In this document: one piece after another, positions 41,741 through 53,209 of the stretch | Layout: every line of letters starts with the position of its first letter | Position numbering within the stretch: the first letter of the stretch is position 1 | Source: Lucinisca nassula | Lineage: Eukaryota > Mollusca > Bivalvia > Lucinida > Lucinidae | Length of the DNA stretch: 64,000 nucleotides | Assembly: GCA_963580285.1 (NCBI GenBank) | Contig: OY757020.1 | Span: forward strand, 96,351,497 to 96,415,496 | Reading direction: 5' to 3' | The notes under the pieces: model-generated | The model's database searches: none | What the model was told of the DNA's origin: nothing | Seen by the model: only the letters and a program-made list of their open reading frames with translations | Position numbers and translations under genes: made by a program

Positions 41741-42789
41741 CTTTCTATAAAATTTTGAAAATGCTTTGCGCAGTTTATGGCACCGATAACCCTGATTAAG
41801 GAGTTTAGCCGTCAATAACCCACTACGAGTGTTGAAGTCAGTTACACGACTACACACTCTAGCAAATCGAATTAATTGTGAAACACAAACGCCACAGGAT
41901 GGCGCACGAGGAACATCACCATCCAAAAAAGGAAAACCCACAATCCCAAAATCAAAGTCATCGCGCCCACCATAAATCCTGCACGAAACAAACCCACCCA
42001 CAATAGACAGACGCAAACCCAAAAACGGGGCCTCGGTATCAGAAGAATTTGCTTTATTTAATTGAAGTTCTGGGGGGGGGGGGGGGGGTAAATCTGACTG
42101 ATCAAACCATCGAAATAGGTATTATCAATATTTAATAAATCATCTAAATATCCAGAAGCAGAGCTAAAAGCTTCAACAATTTCAGATTGGTTATCAATGG
42201 AAAGCGACAACATGAAGTCTCCTTCACAACAACACAAGAACAGATCAGCCACAAGAGGTGCGCAATTCGTACCCATCGGAATACCCACAATTTGTCTAAA
42301 TAACTTAGTACCGAATCCAATACAAACACCGCCAACCAGGAAGGTGAGGGCATCACACACTTTCTGACATGACCAAAGTGTATAATTCTTATGCTCTGAA
42401 GAAGTGAAAAATGCATTTCTGACATTACATACAAGATAGAGAGAATCTTCTCTGTGAAAAGCCCAGTCAATTAAATCATTAAGCTTTTCTTTTATAAGAT
42501 TATGAGGAAGTGTAGTGTAAAAAGTGGAAAAATCGTAAGTAGACAGATTTGAAGCACGAAAATGTCTGGATTTCAATTTATTTAAAACCTCATTCGAATT
42601 TTTATAGACCAAAACAGATTTATTGCTGATCTCTCAAAGACTTTATAACAAAATTTAATCACATGCGTTTTAATAGCAGTAAGACAGGAAGTTAATAATT
42701 TAGAAAGTTCAGTGGTAGTGCAAGAGCTAGAATTTGCAATAAACCGTGCTTTGTAAGGTCTTTTATGAAGTTTTGGTAGCCAGTATACC
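41741..42789 (-). pseudogene. PLE reverse transcriptase fragment
   Basis: Minus reading: YWLPKLHKRPYKARFIANSS (RT motif 1-2), a 1-nt loss in an A run near 42590, then STYDFSTFYTTLPHNLI, GIPMGTNCAPLVADLF and catalytic GYLDDLLNIDN, a G18 tract on plus (42069-42087) that breaks the frame, then NSSDTEAPFLGLRLSI and FARVCSRVTDFNTRSG to FSKFYRK. It is the same family as the long copy at 53-55.8 kb. No in-frame TGA lies in this part. Confidence 0.9.
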
Positions 42790-42799
42790 TTCCTCATGG

Positions 42800-43349
42800 C
42801 CCCCAGGTATTAGACTTCCTGCCTTGCCGCGGCCCTGGGGGCTCAATTCCCACTGGGCACTTTGCCGCTGTGGTCTTTGTGCCCACTGGGAAGAGCTAAA
42901 GGAAGTACCACCCGTTTGCCGTGGGTGGCGTCCTGTAAGCCGGAAGAAGGGATCCTGGAGGTTGAGGGTTACCTGAGGTGGCGGTGCTTCAGGTACCCAA
43001 CACGCCTCTTTGGCCTGGCTTTTCGGTGTAGACGGGTGGCCGTGCGGTCCGGCACTGTCAATCGGCTGGTCGCGCCGAGCCCTAGAGATACCGCTTTCCT
43101 TTCTCTTCAACTCTTTTTGTATCTTTCCTGATACCAACCATATGCCCATTTACCTTACCCTTTTCTGTCTTTTTATCTCTAGAAGGCGGTGGCTAAACGG
43201 ATCAATCGTGTAGGCATTTTGTTTATACGAGTATATCTCACGTGTATCTCTAATACCTGCGAGTTGGATAGCCACTCCATTATGGTGTTCCCTTGTAGGG
43301 CTCCACGGAGGGCGGAGAGCACTTGGGACGAAACTAGAATTTTTTCCTT
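42800..43349 (+). promoter_or_regulatory. LINE D 5' UTR
   Basis: A 550-bp leader matching those of A and BC closely. No TATA box is seen; internal promoter expected from the family. Confidence 0.75.
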
Positions 43350-44728
43350 ATGCCTCATGGAAAAAAAATAACCGCAACGCATCTAACCATAAACCACCTA
43401 AACGTAAAAAACAAGACGATTCATCCGAATCGGATGAACACAGTCAACAATCCACTCAGCAGTCAAGTCAACAAACCAGTCAGCAGTCTGCTGAACCAAA
43501 TTTCGACAATGTTCCGCGTTTCTTGGTTGTCTCGTCGCTTGACGATACACGAAGTGTATCCAGCCTTTCTCCCTTCGTAATTGAGAAATGTATTAACTCC
43601 ATAGCCGGACACCCTAAGAGTATCAAAAAGCTCAAATCAGGTGACCTTCTCTTGGAAGTCGAGAGAAAACAGGAGGTTGTAAGCCTGCTAAGCACCAATA
43701 AACTCTTTGATCTTCAGGTTAAAATCTCTCTCCACAACACGTTAAATTCGTCTAAGGGAGTGATTCGCAGTCCAGAACTGCGCCCTTGTACAGATGAAGG
43801 GATCGTCGATAACTTGAAAGATCAGGGAGTTGTTGGTGTTCGTAACATTAAAGTCCGTAGAAGTGGTGTATTGAAACCAACAGCAACTTATGTGTTGACT
43901 TTTAATACACCAATTCTACCCAAAAGGATCAAAGTAGCATATCTTTCCATTAACGTAGAGGTATACATCCCAAACCCTCTTAGAAGTTACTCTTGTCAGG
44001 CTTTTGGCCATCATGAAAGCAGATGTCAGAGAAAAAAACTCTGTCCTAATTGTGGTGAAGAAAAGCATGTTGATAATCACCTCAACTGCAAAAATGAACC
44101 CAAATGCGTAAATTGTGATGGCAAACATGCTGTTTTCTCCCGAGACTGTCCGGCGTGGAAAAAAGAAAAAGAAATACTTACCGTCAAATACCAAAGGGGG
44201 ATAACATTCCCAGAAGCGCGGAAGATTGTCGAAGAGCGATACATAACACCAACCACCAGTTTCGCCAGCATCACAAAGGGTGCTGGTGTAAAATGTACCA
44301 GCTCCGCAACACAGACTGCTGAATCATACATAGCTGAACTGAAAAAATCAGGTGCATGGAGTAAACCCACTCCAGCACCGCAAAGTTCAACCAATTTATC
44401 AAATGGCGCAATCCAGGTTGCTTCGGATCGGTCGACAGCGACCGTACCGAAGCCAGCGCCGCACGTAAAAGAGAAACTCGACTCAGGTCGAACTAATAAG
44501 GGATCGGAAGATCCGATCAAAAAACATCAATTGTCTCAAAAACAGACAGACAGACAACGTAAAATGGAAAGAGACAATATAAGATTCCAGAACAGATTCG
44601 GATCTTTGAGTGACAGTGATATGGAGCTCACTGAAACTCCATCATCACCAGGCGACAAAAACAGATCGAGGTCAGCAACACCACGAGCTGGTGGTAGCAG
44701 ATCTATATCGCCAATTGCACCTCCATAA
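43350..44728 (+). pseudogene. LINE D ORF1, frameshifted at its start
   Basis: ATG at 43350 (MPHGKK). A single base is missing in the A-rich codons 5-7, so the ATG frame runs out, while the true ORF1 frame stays open from there to 44728: QQS-rich start, NVPRFLVVSS, IPNPLRSYSCQAFGHHESRC (first Cys of the knuckle is now Ser), CPNCGEEKHVDNHLNC, CVNCDGKHAVFSRDC, then the Ser/Pro/Arg tail. Otherwise complete, so a recent loss. Confidence 0.88.
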
Positions 44729-44761
44729 TAGTTTCTAGTCTTTTAAATATCTCTCCATAAA

Positions 44762-47700
44762 ATGGATTTAAAACACAAAATAATACAATGGAATTGTCGA
44801 GGTCTTAAATCAAATTATAATGAACTCTCATTACTTATTTCGTTATTAAACCCATCGGTTTTTTGTTTGCAAGAAACTTTTTTAAAAACTGATGACAGCA
44901 TTGATGTCAGGGGTTTCAATACATACAACTATATCTATTCTAATGGTAACAAACCATCTGGTGACAGTTCAATTTTTGTAAAATCATGTTTACCACAAAG
45001 AGAGATCAAATTAAAAACAGACCTACAAGCTATAGCAGTATCGGTTTCTCTGGATAAAGAAACTACTATTTGCTCTCTATATATCCCACCCTCATTTTCT
45101 TTAAAGCCCGAACACCTTGACTCATTACTGAGTCAACTTCCATCGCCATATCTTTTAGTTGGCGACTTCAATGGTCACAATATTCTATGGGGCTGTAAAG
45201 ATATCAATAACAGAGGAGCACTTGTCGAAGACTTTATTGCAAAGAGCGATCTTTGCTTGATGAATGATAAATCTTATACTTATCTTCACCCTGCGACAGG
45301 TCATTTGTCTGCTTTAGATCTCTCTTTGTGTCATCCATCTCTCTTCTTGGACTATGACTGGTCTGTTCATGATGATCAGTGCGGAAGTGATCACTTCCCT
45401 GTTATAATTGAGAGCGTAAATGAACCAGATGAGAACTGTAACCAGAAATGGAAAATGAATAAAGCCGACTGGGAATTATTCCGTAATTTATGTGAAGAAG
45501 AGTTATCAGTTGATCACTTAAATGAATCATCTGACATTGTTTCTGATATCACAGATAAACTAATTAATATATCAGAACAATGCATTCCAAAGACCTCCAC
45601 AAATACCAAGAAAAGCAAGCCTTGGTTTAATAATGACTGTAAAGAAGCTATTCAAAAGCGCAAACAGGCTCTAAATAAGTTCTGCAAAAGTCCCACTTCA
45701 GAAAAACTAAACGACGTTAAAGTTTTTAGAGCTAAAGCTCGGCGAACAATCCGAGATTCCAAACGAAAGTCATGGAGAGAATATGTCTCCAAATTGAACT
45801 ACAAAACCCCCGTTAAAAAGGTTCGGGATATGGTACGAAGAATTTCAGGAAAAACAAAGTGCCCTAGTTTTACACATTTAAATACTGGTTTTGACACAAA
45901 AGCTTCAACTAAAAAAGATATTTCAGATACTCTTGGTAGCACATTTTTGAGCAATTCATCACCGCGAAATTATTCTGACACTTTCAGAAATTTCCAAAAG
46001 GACCAAGAGAAAAGAAATCTAAACTTCAAATCCCACAATCACGAAGAATACAACAAACCTTTTAACTTAACCGAACTAGTTGAAGCCATTGAAAAATCAC
46101 ACGATACAGCAACTGGCCCCGATGAAATTCATTATCAGATCCTTAAGCATCTGCCAAAAAGTTCTCTTTCAACACTTTTAGATATCTTTAATAATATTTG
46201 GGAAACTGGGGTCTGTCCTGAGAGCTGGCGTTTTGCTACAGTTGTACCAATTCCAAAACCAGGGAAAGATCATGCAGAACCTACGAATTATCGACCGATA
46301 GCTTTGACAAGTTGTTTGTGTAAAACATTGGAGATGATGATAAACAAGAGATTAGTCTGGTACTTAGAGTCCAACAACCTCATTTCAGAATGTCAGTCGG
46401 GTTTTCGTTCGGATCGTAGTACCAACGACAATTTAATAAGACTAGAAACATTTATACGAGATGCTTTTATTAACAAAGAACACGTAGTAGCTGTCTTTTT
46501 CGACTTGGAGAGAGCATATGATACCACTTGGCGTTATGGAATATTGAGAGATATCCATTACCTCGGCTTAAGGGGAAAACTTCCCAGTTTTATTCAAAGT
46601 TTTTTAGGTGAGCGTGTATTTCAAGTCCGCGTGGGATCTACCCTATCAGATCTCTATGCACAAGAGCAGGGTGTCCCACAGGGTAGCATTCTCTCAACTA
46701 CGCTATTTAACATCAAAATAAATAATATTGTACAATGTTTGGACGACAAAACAGACTGTTCATTGTATGTTGATGATTTTTGTATATGTTACCGTTCAAA
46801 AAACATGAAAACAATTGAACGAAAGTTACAACAAAATTTAAAACGAATAGAAGAATGGACTGATAAAAAAAAATGGTTTCAAGTTCTCCAAGTCGAAAAT
46901 GCAGTGTGTTCATTTTTGTAAGCTACGGAAGAAACACGACCATCATTCCCTGTTCTTATACGGATCACAAATTCCTGTTGTTGAAGAAGCCAAATTTCTT
47001 GGAGTCATATTTGACCAAAAGTTATCTTTTATACCACATATTAAATATCTTAAAGCGAAATGCTTAAAAGCTTTGAATCTTTTGAAAGTTTTAGCTCATT
47101 CAAGTTGGGGAGCAGATCGGTATACTTTATTACATCTTTACCGGTCTCTGATAAGATCTAAATTAGATTATGGGTCTGTTGTTTATGGTTCTGCCAGAAA
47201 GTCCTATTTAAAATCCTTGGATACTATCCATCACCAAGGCCTTCGTCTGGCTATGGGAGCCTTCCGTACTTCTCCCGTATTAAGCCTTTATGTAGAAGCA
47301 GGTGAACCATCTTTAACTTCGCGTAGAGAGAAACTTTCTCTTCAGTATGCTATTAGACTTGCTGCAAATCCATCTAACCCGGCATCCAAAATTTCATTTC
47401 CACCTCAATTTGTAGATAAGTATGAAACAAAACCCACAGCAATCAAACCTTTTGGATTACGTATTTTTCCACTGCTAGAAAATTCAGGTATCGACCTTAA
47501 AAATATTCAAAAACATGAAACGGCCGAAGTTCCATCTTGGTGTATTAAAAAACCTTCTATTCTGTTCGACTTACATGATGGCAAAAAATCCGAATCAAAT
47601 CCAATACTTCTCAAACAAAACTTTCAGGTACTGCAGTCACGTTACAAAGATTACCAACAAGTCTATACTGATGGTTCCAAAGAAGGAGATAAAGTTGGTT

Positions 47701-48452
47701 GTGCGTATGTTTCTAAAGATACGCACAAAACCATGCGCCTTCCAGATGGTTCATCTATTTTTACAGCTGAAGCCAAAGCAATAGACCTAGCTTTAGATTT
47801 TATCAGTTCTTCAACATTTCAAACAGCAATTATATTTTCTGATTCACTTTCTGTGCTTAAGGCTTTGGACCATTCATCATCTAAAAATCCTCAAATTCAA
47901 AAATTGATCGAAAAACATCATGAAATTTCTAAAACACACCAAATCTTGTTTTGTTGGCTTCCGGGCCATATTGGCATTGTCGGCAATGAATATACTGACA
48001 AGAAAGCAAAGGAATCGCTCAGTCTTGATCCATCTATTTTTAAAATTCCTTTTAATAATTTTAAACCATTTATCAACAGATACATCTAGTCAGAATGGCA
48101 AGGCGAATGGGACCGTGCAATAAATAACAATCTCCATGCCATTAAACCTGTCGTTAGTACAAAATGCTCTCCTCCACAGTTTTCCAGAAAAGAGGACGTA
48201 GTATTAACACGACTGCGCATCGGCCATACTAGAGTTACTCATTCTTATATTTTTAATGGTGATGATCAGCCTTCTTGTGTAGGTTGTGATCAGCCATTCA
48301 CTGTGAAACATATCTTAATTGACTGTGTTGACTTCTCACCCGCACGTATTTTATGTTTCAAAGCTGACACTTTCCAACAACTGTTTCGAGATGTACCTGT
48401 GGATAACATTATTTTATTCTTAAAAGAAATTGGTCTTTTTCATAAGATTTAA
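44762..48452 (+). pseudogene. LINE D ORF2 (endonuclease, RT, RNase H)
   Basis: From ATG 44762 a 719-codon frame covers endonuclease (QWNCRGLKSN, LLVGDFNGHN, SDHFPVI), linker and RT (NYRPIALTSC, FFDLERAYDTTW, QGVPQGS, YVDDFCICY). Extra A's at 46865-46874 shift the frame; the next frame (from 46899) carries connection, RNase H (TDGSKEGD, TAEAKAIDLA, SDSLSVL) to a TAG at 48087-48089 (TTG elsewhere), after which the same frame continues through the CCHC knuckle CVGCDQPFTVKHILIDC to TAA at 48450-48452. Two lesions only. Confidence 0.92.
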
Positions 48453-48598
48453 CTGTTTCAGATTTTTATACATTATCATTCTGACTTGTTACTTTTAATA
48501 TCGTCATAATTATTCATGCCGTTTAACCATTAACCGACTGACGCTTATGACCCACCAAGAGGGTTGACGCGTCGTTAAACACGAAATCATCATCATCA
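48453..48598 (+). mobile_element. LINE D 3' UTR and tail
   Basis: 146 bp ending ACGAAATCATCATCATCAA; same as other copies. Short 3' UTR with triplet repeat tail. Confidence 0.88.
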
Positions 48599-48606
48599 AC
48601 CTTCCT

Positions 48607-49840
48607 CATGGGTCCCCCTCTTTCTAGTAACCGCAACAAAACAAAACGTAAAAAGATGAGTCATCATCTGAATCTGATGAACCCAGTCAGCAGTCTGCAG
48701 CACCAAAAGTGAACAACGTCCCGCGCTTCTTGGTAATGATATCACTTGATGATGAACGAACAGTATCAAGTCTGTCACCTTTCGTTATTGAAAAGAGTAT
48801 TCAGTCCATAGCCGGACACCCAAAAAGTATTAAAAAGCTTAGGTCAGGTGATCTGCTACTTGAAGTCGAGAGACAACAGCATGTTGAAGCTCTGCTTAAA
48901 ACGAAAAAAAAATTAGATCTCAAAGTTAAGGTATCATTACACAAAACGCTTAATTCCAGCAAAGGTGTCATACGCAGCCCAGAATTACGACCTTGCAGCG
49001 ACGGAGAGATTATCGAAAACCTGAGAGATCAAGGCGACATTGGTGTAAGTAACATCCAAATTCGTAAAAATGGTGTGTTAAAACCGGCAAGTACTTACGT
49101 GTTGACTTTTAATACACCAGTTTTACCCACGAAAAATCAAAGTAGCCTATCTGTCTGTAAATGTAGAGGTGTATATACCGAACCCTCTTAGATGTTACAA
49201 TTGCCAGGTTTTTGGCCACCACGAAAGCAGATGTCAGAAGAAACAACTCTGTCCAAACTGTGGTGAAGAGAAACAAGTCAGTAATTACCAAGATTGTCGA
49301 AATGAAGCCAAATGCGTCAATTGTGGTGGCAAACATGCTTTTTTCTCTCGAGATAGTCCGGCATGGAAAAAAGAAAAAGAAATACTGTCAAATAACAAAG
49401 GTCGATAGCATTTCCGGAAGCGCGGAAAATTGTAGAAGTTCGATACAAAACACCAAGCACCAGTTACGCCAGCATCACAAAGGGTGCGGATGTCACAGTC
49501 ACACACAGTGGCACGCAGACTCCTGAATCGTACATTGCTGAACTGAAAAAATCTGGTGCATGGGTTTCTACTCCAGCACCACGTAGTTCAACCAATTTGT
49601 CAAAGGTGCAAGCCAGGTTGCTCCCGATCGGTCGACAGCGACCGAACCGGAGCCGGCACCGCATGTAAAAGAGAAATCTGATACAGGTTGAACAAAGAAG
49701 GGATCGGAAGATCCTCCTAAACTTCATTGTTCGCAAATACCTCTTGAAGAGCACGATGACGATGATGATTTAATGGACATTCAAGATGCTCCAACTAGTC
49801 CACGCAAGGGTAATAGAATTACTAGGTTACCTACTCCAAA
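48607..49840 (+). pseudogene. LINE E ORF1, decayed
   Basis: Pieces in three frames: NNVPRFLVMISLDDERTVSS (from 48709), NPLRCYNCQVFGHHESRC and CPNCGEEKQVSNYQDC (from 49169; third knuckle lost its second Cys, reading SRDSPAW), and a Ser/Pro region. The C-terminus has diverged to HDDDDDLMDIQDAP, unlike copies A, BC and D, so E belongs to an older or different subfamily. Confidence 0.82.
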
Positions 49841-49901
49841 GTAGGTTAATTCGTCGAAAACGACGCATAAGTTTCTAGTCATGTAACTATCACTCCATAA
49901 A

Positions 49902-52417
49902 ATGGATACAAAACACAAAATATTACAATGGAATTGTCGAGGTCTTAAATCAAATAACAACGAACTCTTATTACTTCTTCCTTTACTAAACCCATCGGTT
50001 TTATGTTTGCAAGAAACCTTTTTAAAAACTGGTGACAACATTGATATCAGAGGTTTCAATACATATGACTACATCTATTCTGATGGTAACAGACCATCTG
50101 GTGGCAGTTCAATTTTTGTTAAATCTTGTTTACCACAAAGCGAGATCAAATTAAGAACACAACTGCAAGTTGTAGCAGTATCGGTTTCTTTGGATAAAGA
50201 AACTACAATTTGCTCTGTATATATACCGCCTTCATTTTCGTTAGAACCTGAACAACTTGAATCATTACAGGGTCAACTTCCATCACCATATCTGTTAGTT
50301 GGTGACTTCAATGGTCACAACATTCTATGGGGTTGTAAAGATAACAACAACAGAGGAGCTCTTTTTGAAGATTTTATTGCAAAGAGCGATCTTTGCTTGA
50401 TGAATGATAAATCTTATACTTAACCTTTACCCTGCGACAGGTCATTTGTCTTCTTTAGATCTCTCTGTGTCACCCATATCTCTTCTTGGACTATGACTGG
50501 TCTGTTCATGATGATCAGTGCGGAAGTGATCACTTCCCTGTTATACTTGAGAGCGTAAACGAACCAGATGAGGACTGTAACCAGAAATGGAAATGAATAA
50601 AGCCGACTGGGAATTATTCCGTAATTTATGTGAAGAAGAGTTATCAGTTGATCACTTAAATGAATCATTTGACATTGTTTCTGATTTCACACATACACTA
50701 ATTAATATATCAGAACAATGCATTCCAAAGACCTCCACAAATACTAAGAAAAGGAAGCCTTGGTTTAATAATGACTGCAAAGAAGCTATTCAAAAGCGCA
50801 AACAGGCTTTAAATAAGTTCTGCAAAAGTCCCACTTCAGAAAAGATAAACGACGTAAAAGTTTTAGAGCTAAAGCTCGGCGAACAATCCGAGCTTCAAAA
50901 CGAAAGTCATGGAGAGAATATGTCTCAAAATTGAACTACAAAACCCCCATTAAAAAGGTTTGGAATATGGTACGAAAAATTTCAGGAAAAACAAAGTCCC
51001 CTAGTTTTACACATTTAAATACTGGTTTTGACACAAAAGCTTCAACTAAAAAAGATATTTCAGATACTCTTGGTAGCACAGTCTTGAGTAATTCATCACC
51101 GCGAAATTATTCAGACACTTTTAGAAATTTCCAAAAGGACCAAGAGAAAAGAAATCTAAACTTCAAATCCCACAATCATGAAGAATACAACAAACCTTTT
51201 AGCATATCCGAACTAGTTGAAGCCATTGACAAATCAGATGATACGGCAACCGTTCCCAATGAAATTCATTATCAGATGCTTAAGCATCTGCCAAAAAGTT
51301 CTCTTTCAACACTTTTAGATACCTATAAAAATATTTGGGAAACGGGGGTCTGTTCTGAGAGCTGGCGTTTTACTACTGTTGTACTAATTCCAAAACCAGG
51401 GAAAGATCATGCAGAACCTACGAATTATCGACCAATTGCTTTGACAAGTTGTTTGTGTAAAACATTGGAGAGAATAATAAAACAAGAGATTAGTCTGGTA
51501 CACAGAGTTCAACAACCTCATTTCAGAATATCCGTCAGGTTTTCGTCCGGAACGTAGTACCAACGACAATTTAATAAGACTAGAAACATTTATACGAAAT
51601 GCTTTTATTAACAAAGAACACGTTGTAGATGTCTTATCGACTTGGAGAAAGCATATGATACCACATGGCGTTATGGAATATTGAGAGATATCCATAACCT
51701 CGGCTTAAGGGTAAAACTTCCCAGCTTTATTAAAAGTTTTTTAGGTGAGCGTGTATTTCAAGTCCGCGTGGGATCTACCCTGTCAGATCTCTATGCACAA
51801 GAGCAGGGTGTCCCACAAGGTAGTATTCTCTCAACTACGCTATTTAACAACAAAATAAATAATATTGTACAATGTTTGGACGACAAAACAGACTGTTCAT
51901 TGTATGTTGATGATTTTTGTATCTGTTACCGTTCAAAAAACATGAAAAAAATTGAACGAAAGTTACAACAAAACTTAAAACGAATAGAAGAATGGACTGA
52001 TAAAAATGGTTTCAAGTTCTCCAAGTCGATAAACGCAGTGTGTTCATTTTTGTAAGCTACGGAAGAAACACAAATCACAAATTCCTGTCGTTGAAGAAGC
52101 CAAATTTCTTCTGGTCATATTTGATCATAAGTTATCTTTTATTCCCCATATTAAATATCTTAAAGCGAAATGCTTAAAAGCTTTGAATCTTTTGAAAGTT
52201 TAGCTCATACAAGTTGAGGAGCAGAACGGTACACTTTATTACATCTTTACCGGTTTCTGATAAGATCTAAATTAGATTATGGATCTGTTGTTTATGGTTC
52301 TGCCAGAAAGTCTTATTTAAAATCTTTGGATTCTATTCATCATCAAGGCCTTCGTTTGGCTATGGTAGCCTTCCGTACTTCTCCCGTATTAAGCCTTTAT
52401 GTAGAAGCAGGTGAACC
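49902..52417 (+). pseudogene. LINE E ORF2, decayed and truncated
   Basis: ATG 49902. Endonuclease (QWNCRGLKSNNNELL, GDFNGHN) to a TAA at about 50421, then further frames: SDHFPV region, linker from 50587, RT (MEKAYDTTWRYGI, QGVPQGS, YVDDFCICY) to 52055. The copy stops at VEAGEP (52417), where the PLE begins; RNase H is absent. Confidence 0.86.
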
Positions 52418-52579
52418 GTATGGCCATTTTGTGGGAAAGTAACTGTCCTTATGGCCTTCCTTTGTTTAGGTTTCCATTATGGTCTGGTCGCTTAATGTTT
52501 GTATTTCTTTCCCTTTGGTGTCTTTTATGGGTGGAGTAAGTTAATTGTATCAATTCCTGATCTTTGTTTTACTTCTACT
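52418..52579 (+). mobile_element. PLE 3' end (PLTR copy P10), 5' of the long PLE
   Basis: The last 162 bp of the PLE 3' UTR ending in TTTACTTCTAC, directly followed by the leader of the long PLE copy. Confidence 0.88.
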
Positions 52580-53209
52580 TTGCATATCAGGGCTGTTTTG
52601 TTTGTGCCGTGTGGCGGCTGTAAAAGGTCTCTCCGTACATGCATTTAATGCTCTTATTTTTCCAATCCTCAGGGATTGCTTATACAATTGCTTTTCACTT
52701 TTCCATCAATTGACATCCTTTAGATACCTGTTGAAGGTCATTATTAAACCGATGTTCGTTCCTCGTTGTATAACAACTGCTTGTTTGACATCCCTGTACT
52801 TTAAGTAGACTAAGATGTTTTGTGGGTTTTTGTTGTACCTTCCTTCTATTCGAAGGAATCTTCTTCAGTAATTTTTTATTTATTTAATAACCGGTATGAA
52901 CATCGCTTTAGTTTTGACGGTATCACAACCTTATTAACCAAAATGAGTATTACAAATACATTTAAAATATCAATATCACCCCTTAGGTTACACTCTGCTT
53001 CTTCTGTACGGATTCCCCATTCTATTAAGAACTTTAATACTATGTTGCCTTCGGTATTGGTTAGACCCTTAAATTTGTCTTCTGTAACTTCAGTTAATCT
53101 CAAAGGAGCAGGCAATACCAATGTTTTTGGGAGTAGTCTTCGTATAAGACTATCTCCTTTCAAATCACCCATCCTTCGAAAATAAACTAATCCGTGGAAA
53201 TGAAGTGGA
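52580..53209 (+). promoter_or_regulatory. PLE leader
   Basis: Noncoding. At 52605-52642 it has GTGCCGTGTGGCGGCTG and GGTCTCTCCGTACAT, matching the reverse complement of 5706-5735 and 33290-33320 (hammerhead elements). A strong hairpin TTCCTTC/GAAGGAA sits near 52845-52865. An open frame on plus at 52820-53185 and its antisense are not recognisable proteins. Confidence 0.55.

Larger units (their letters stand above)
40001..42789. mobile_element. PLE complex with inverted 3' ends
   Basis: Order on plus: PLTR P8 reversed (40001-40580), ORF C-terminus reversed (40581-40895), ORF C-terminus forward (40896-41244), PLTR P9 forward (41245-41740), RT reversed (41741-42789). So two 3' halves sit head to head, next to a longer reversed copy lacking that 3' half. 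Inverted and tandem arrangements of this kind are known for PLEs. The outer flanks are LINE E on both sides. Confidence 0.85.
42800..48598 (+). mobile_element. LINE D, full-length I/Nimb-like insertion
   Basis: Starts CCCCCAGGTATTAG and ends in CATCATCATCAA. It is flanked by a 13-bp direct repeat ACCTTCCTCATGG at 42787-42799 and 48599-48611. The duplicated target spans the PLE/LINE E junction, so D is younger than the PLE complex. At 5.8 kb it gives the standard full length of the family. Confidence 0.93.
39468..52417 (+). mobile_element. LINE E, I/Nimb-like, split by PLE complex and LINE D
   Basis: The 5' UTR is at 39468-40000. The next LINE E sequence, beginning just before the ORF1 ATG (TTCCTCATGGG), is at 48602; the 5' UTR ends GACGAATCTTC and the two halves fit one another. 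Between them lie the PLE complex and LINE D. ORF1 and ORF2 are decayed, and the element is cut at 52417 by another PLE copy. Confidence 0.82.
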
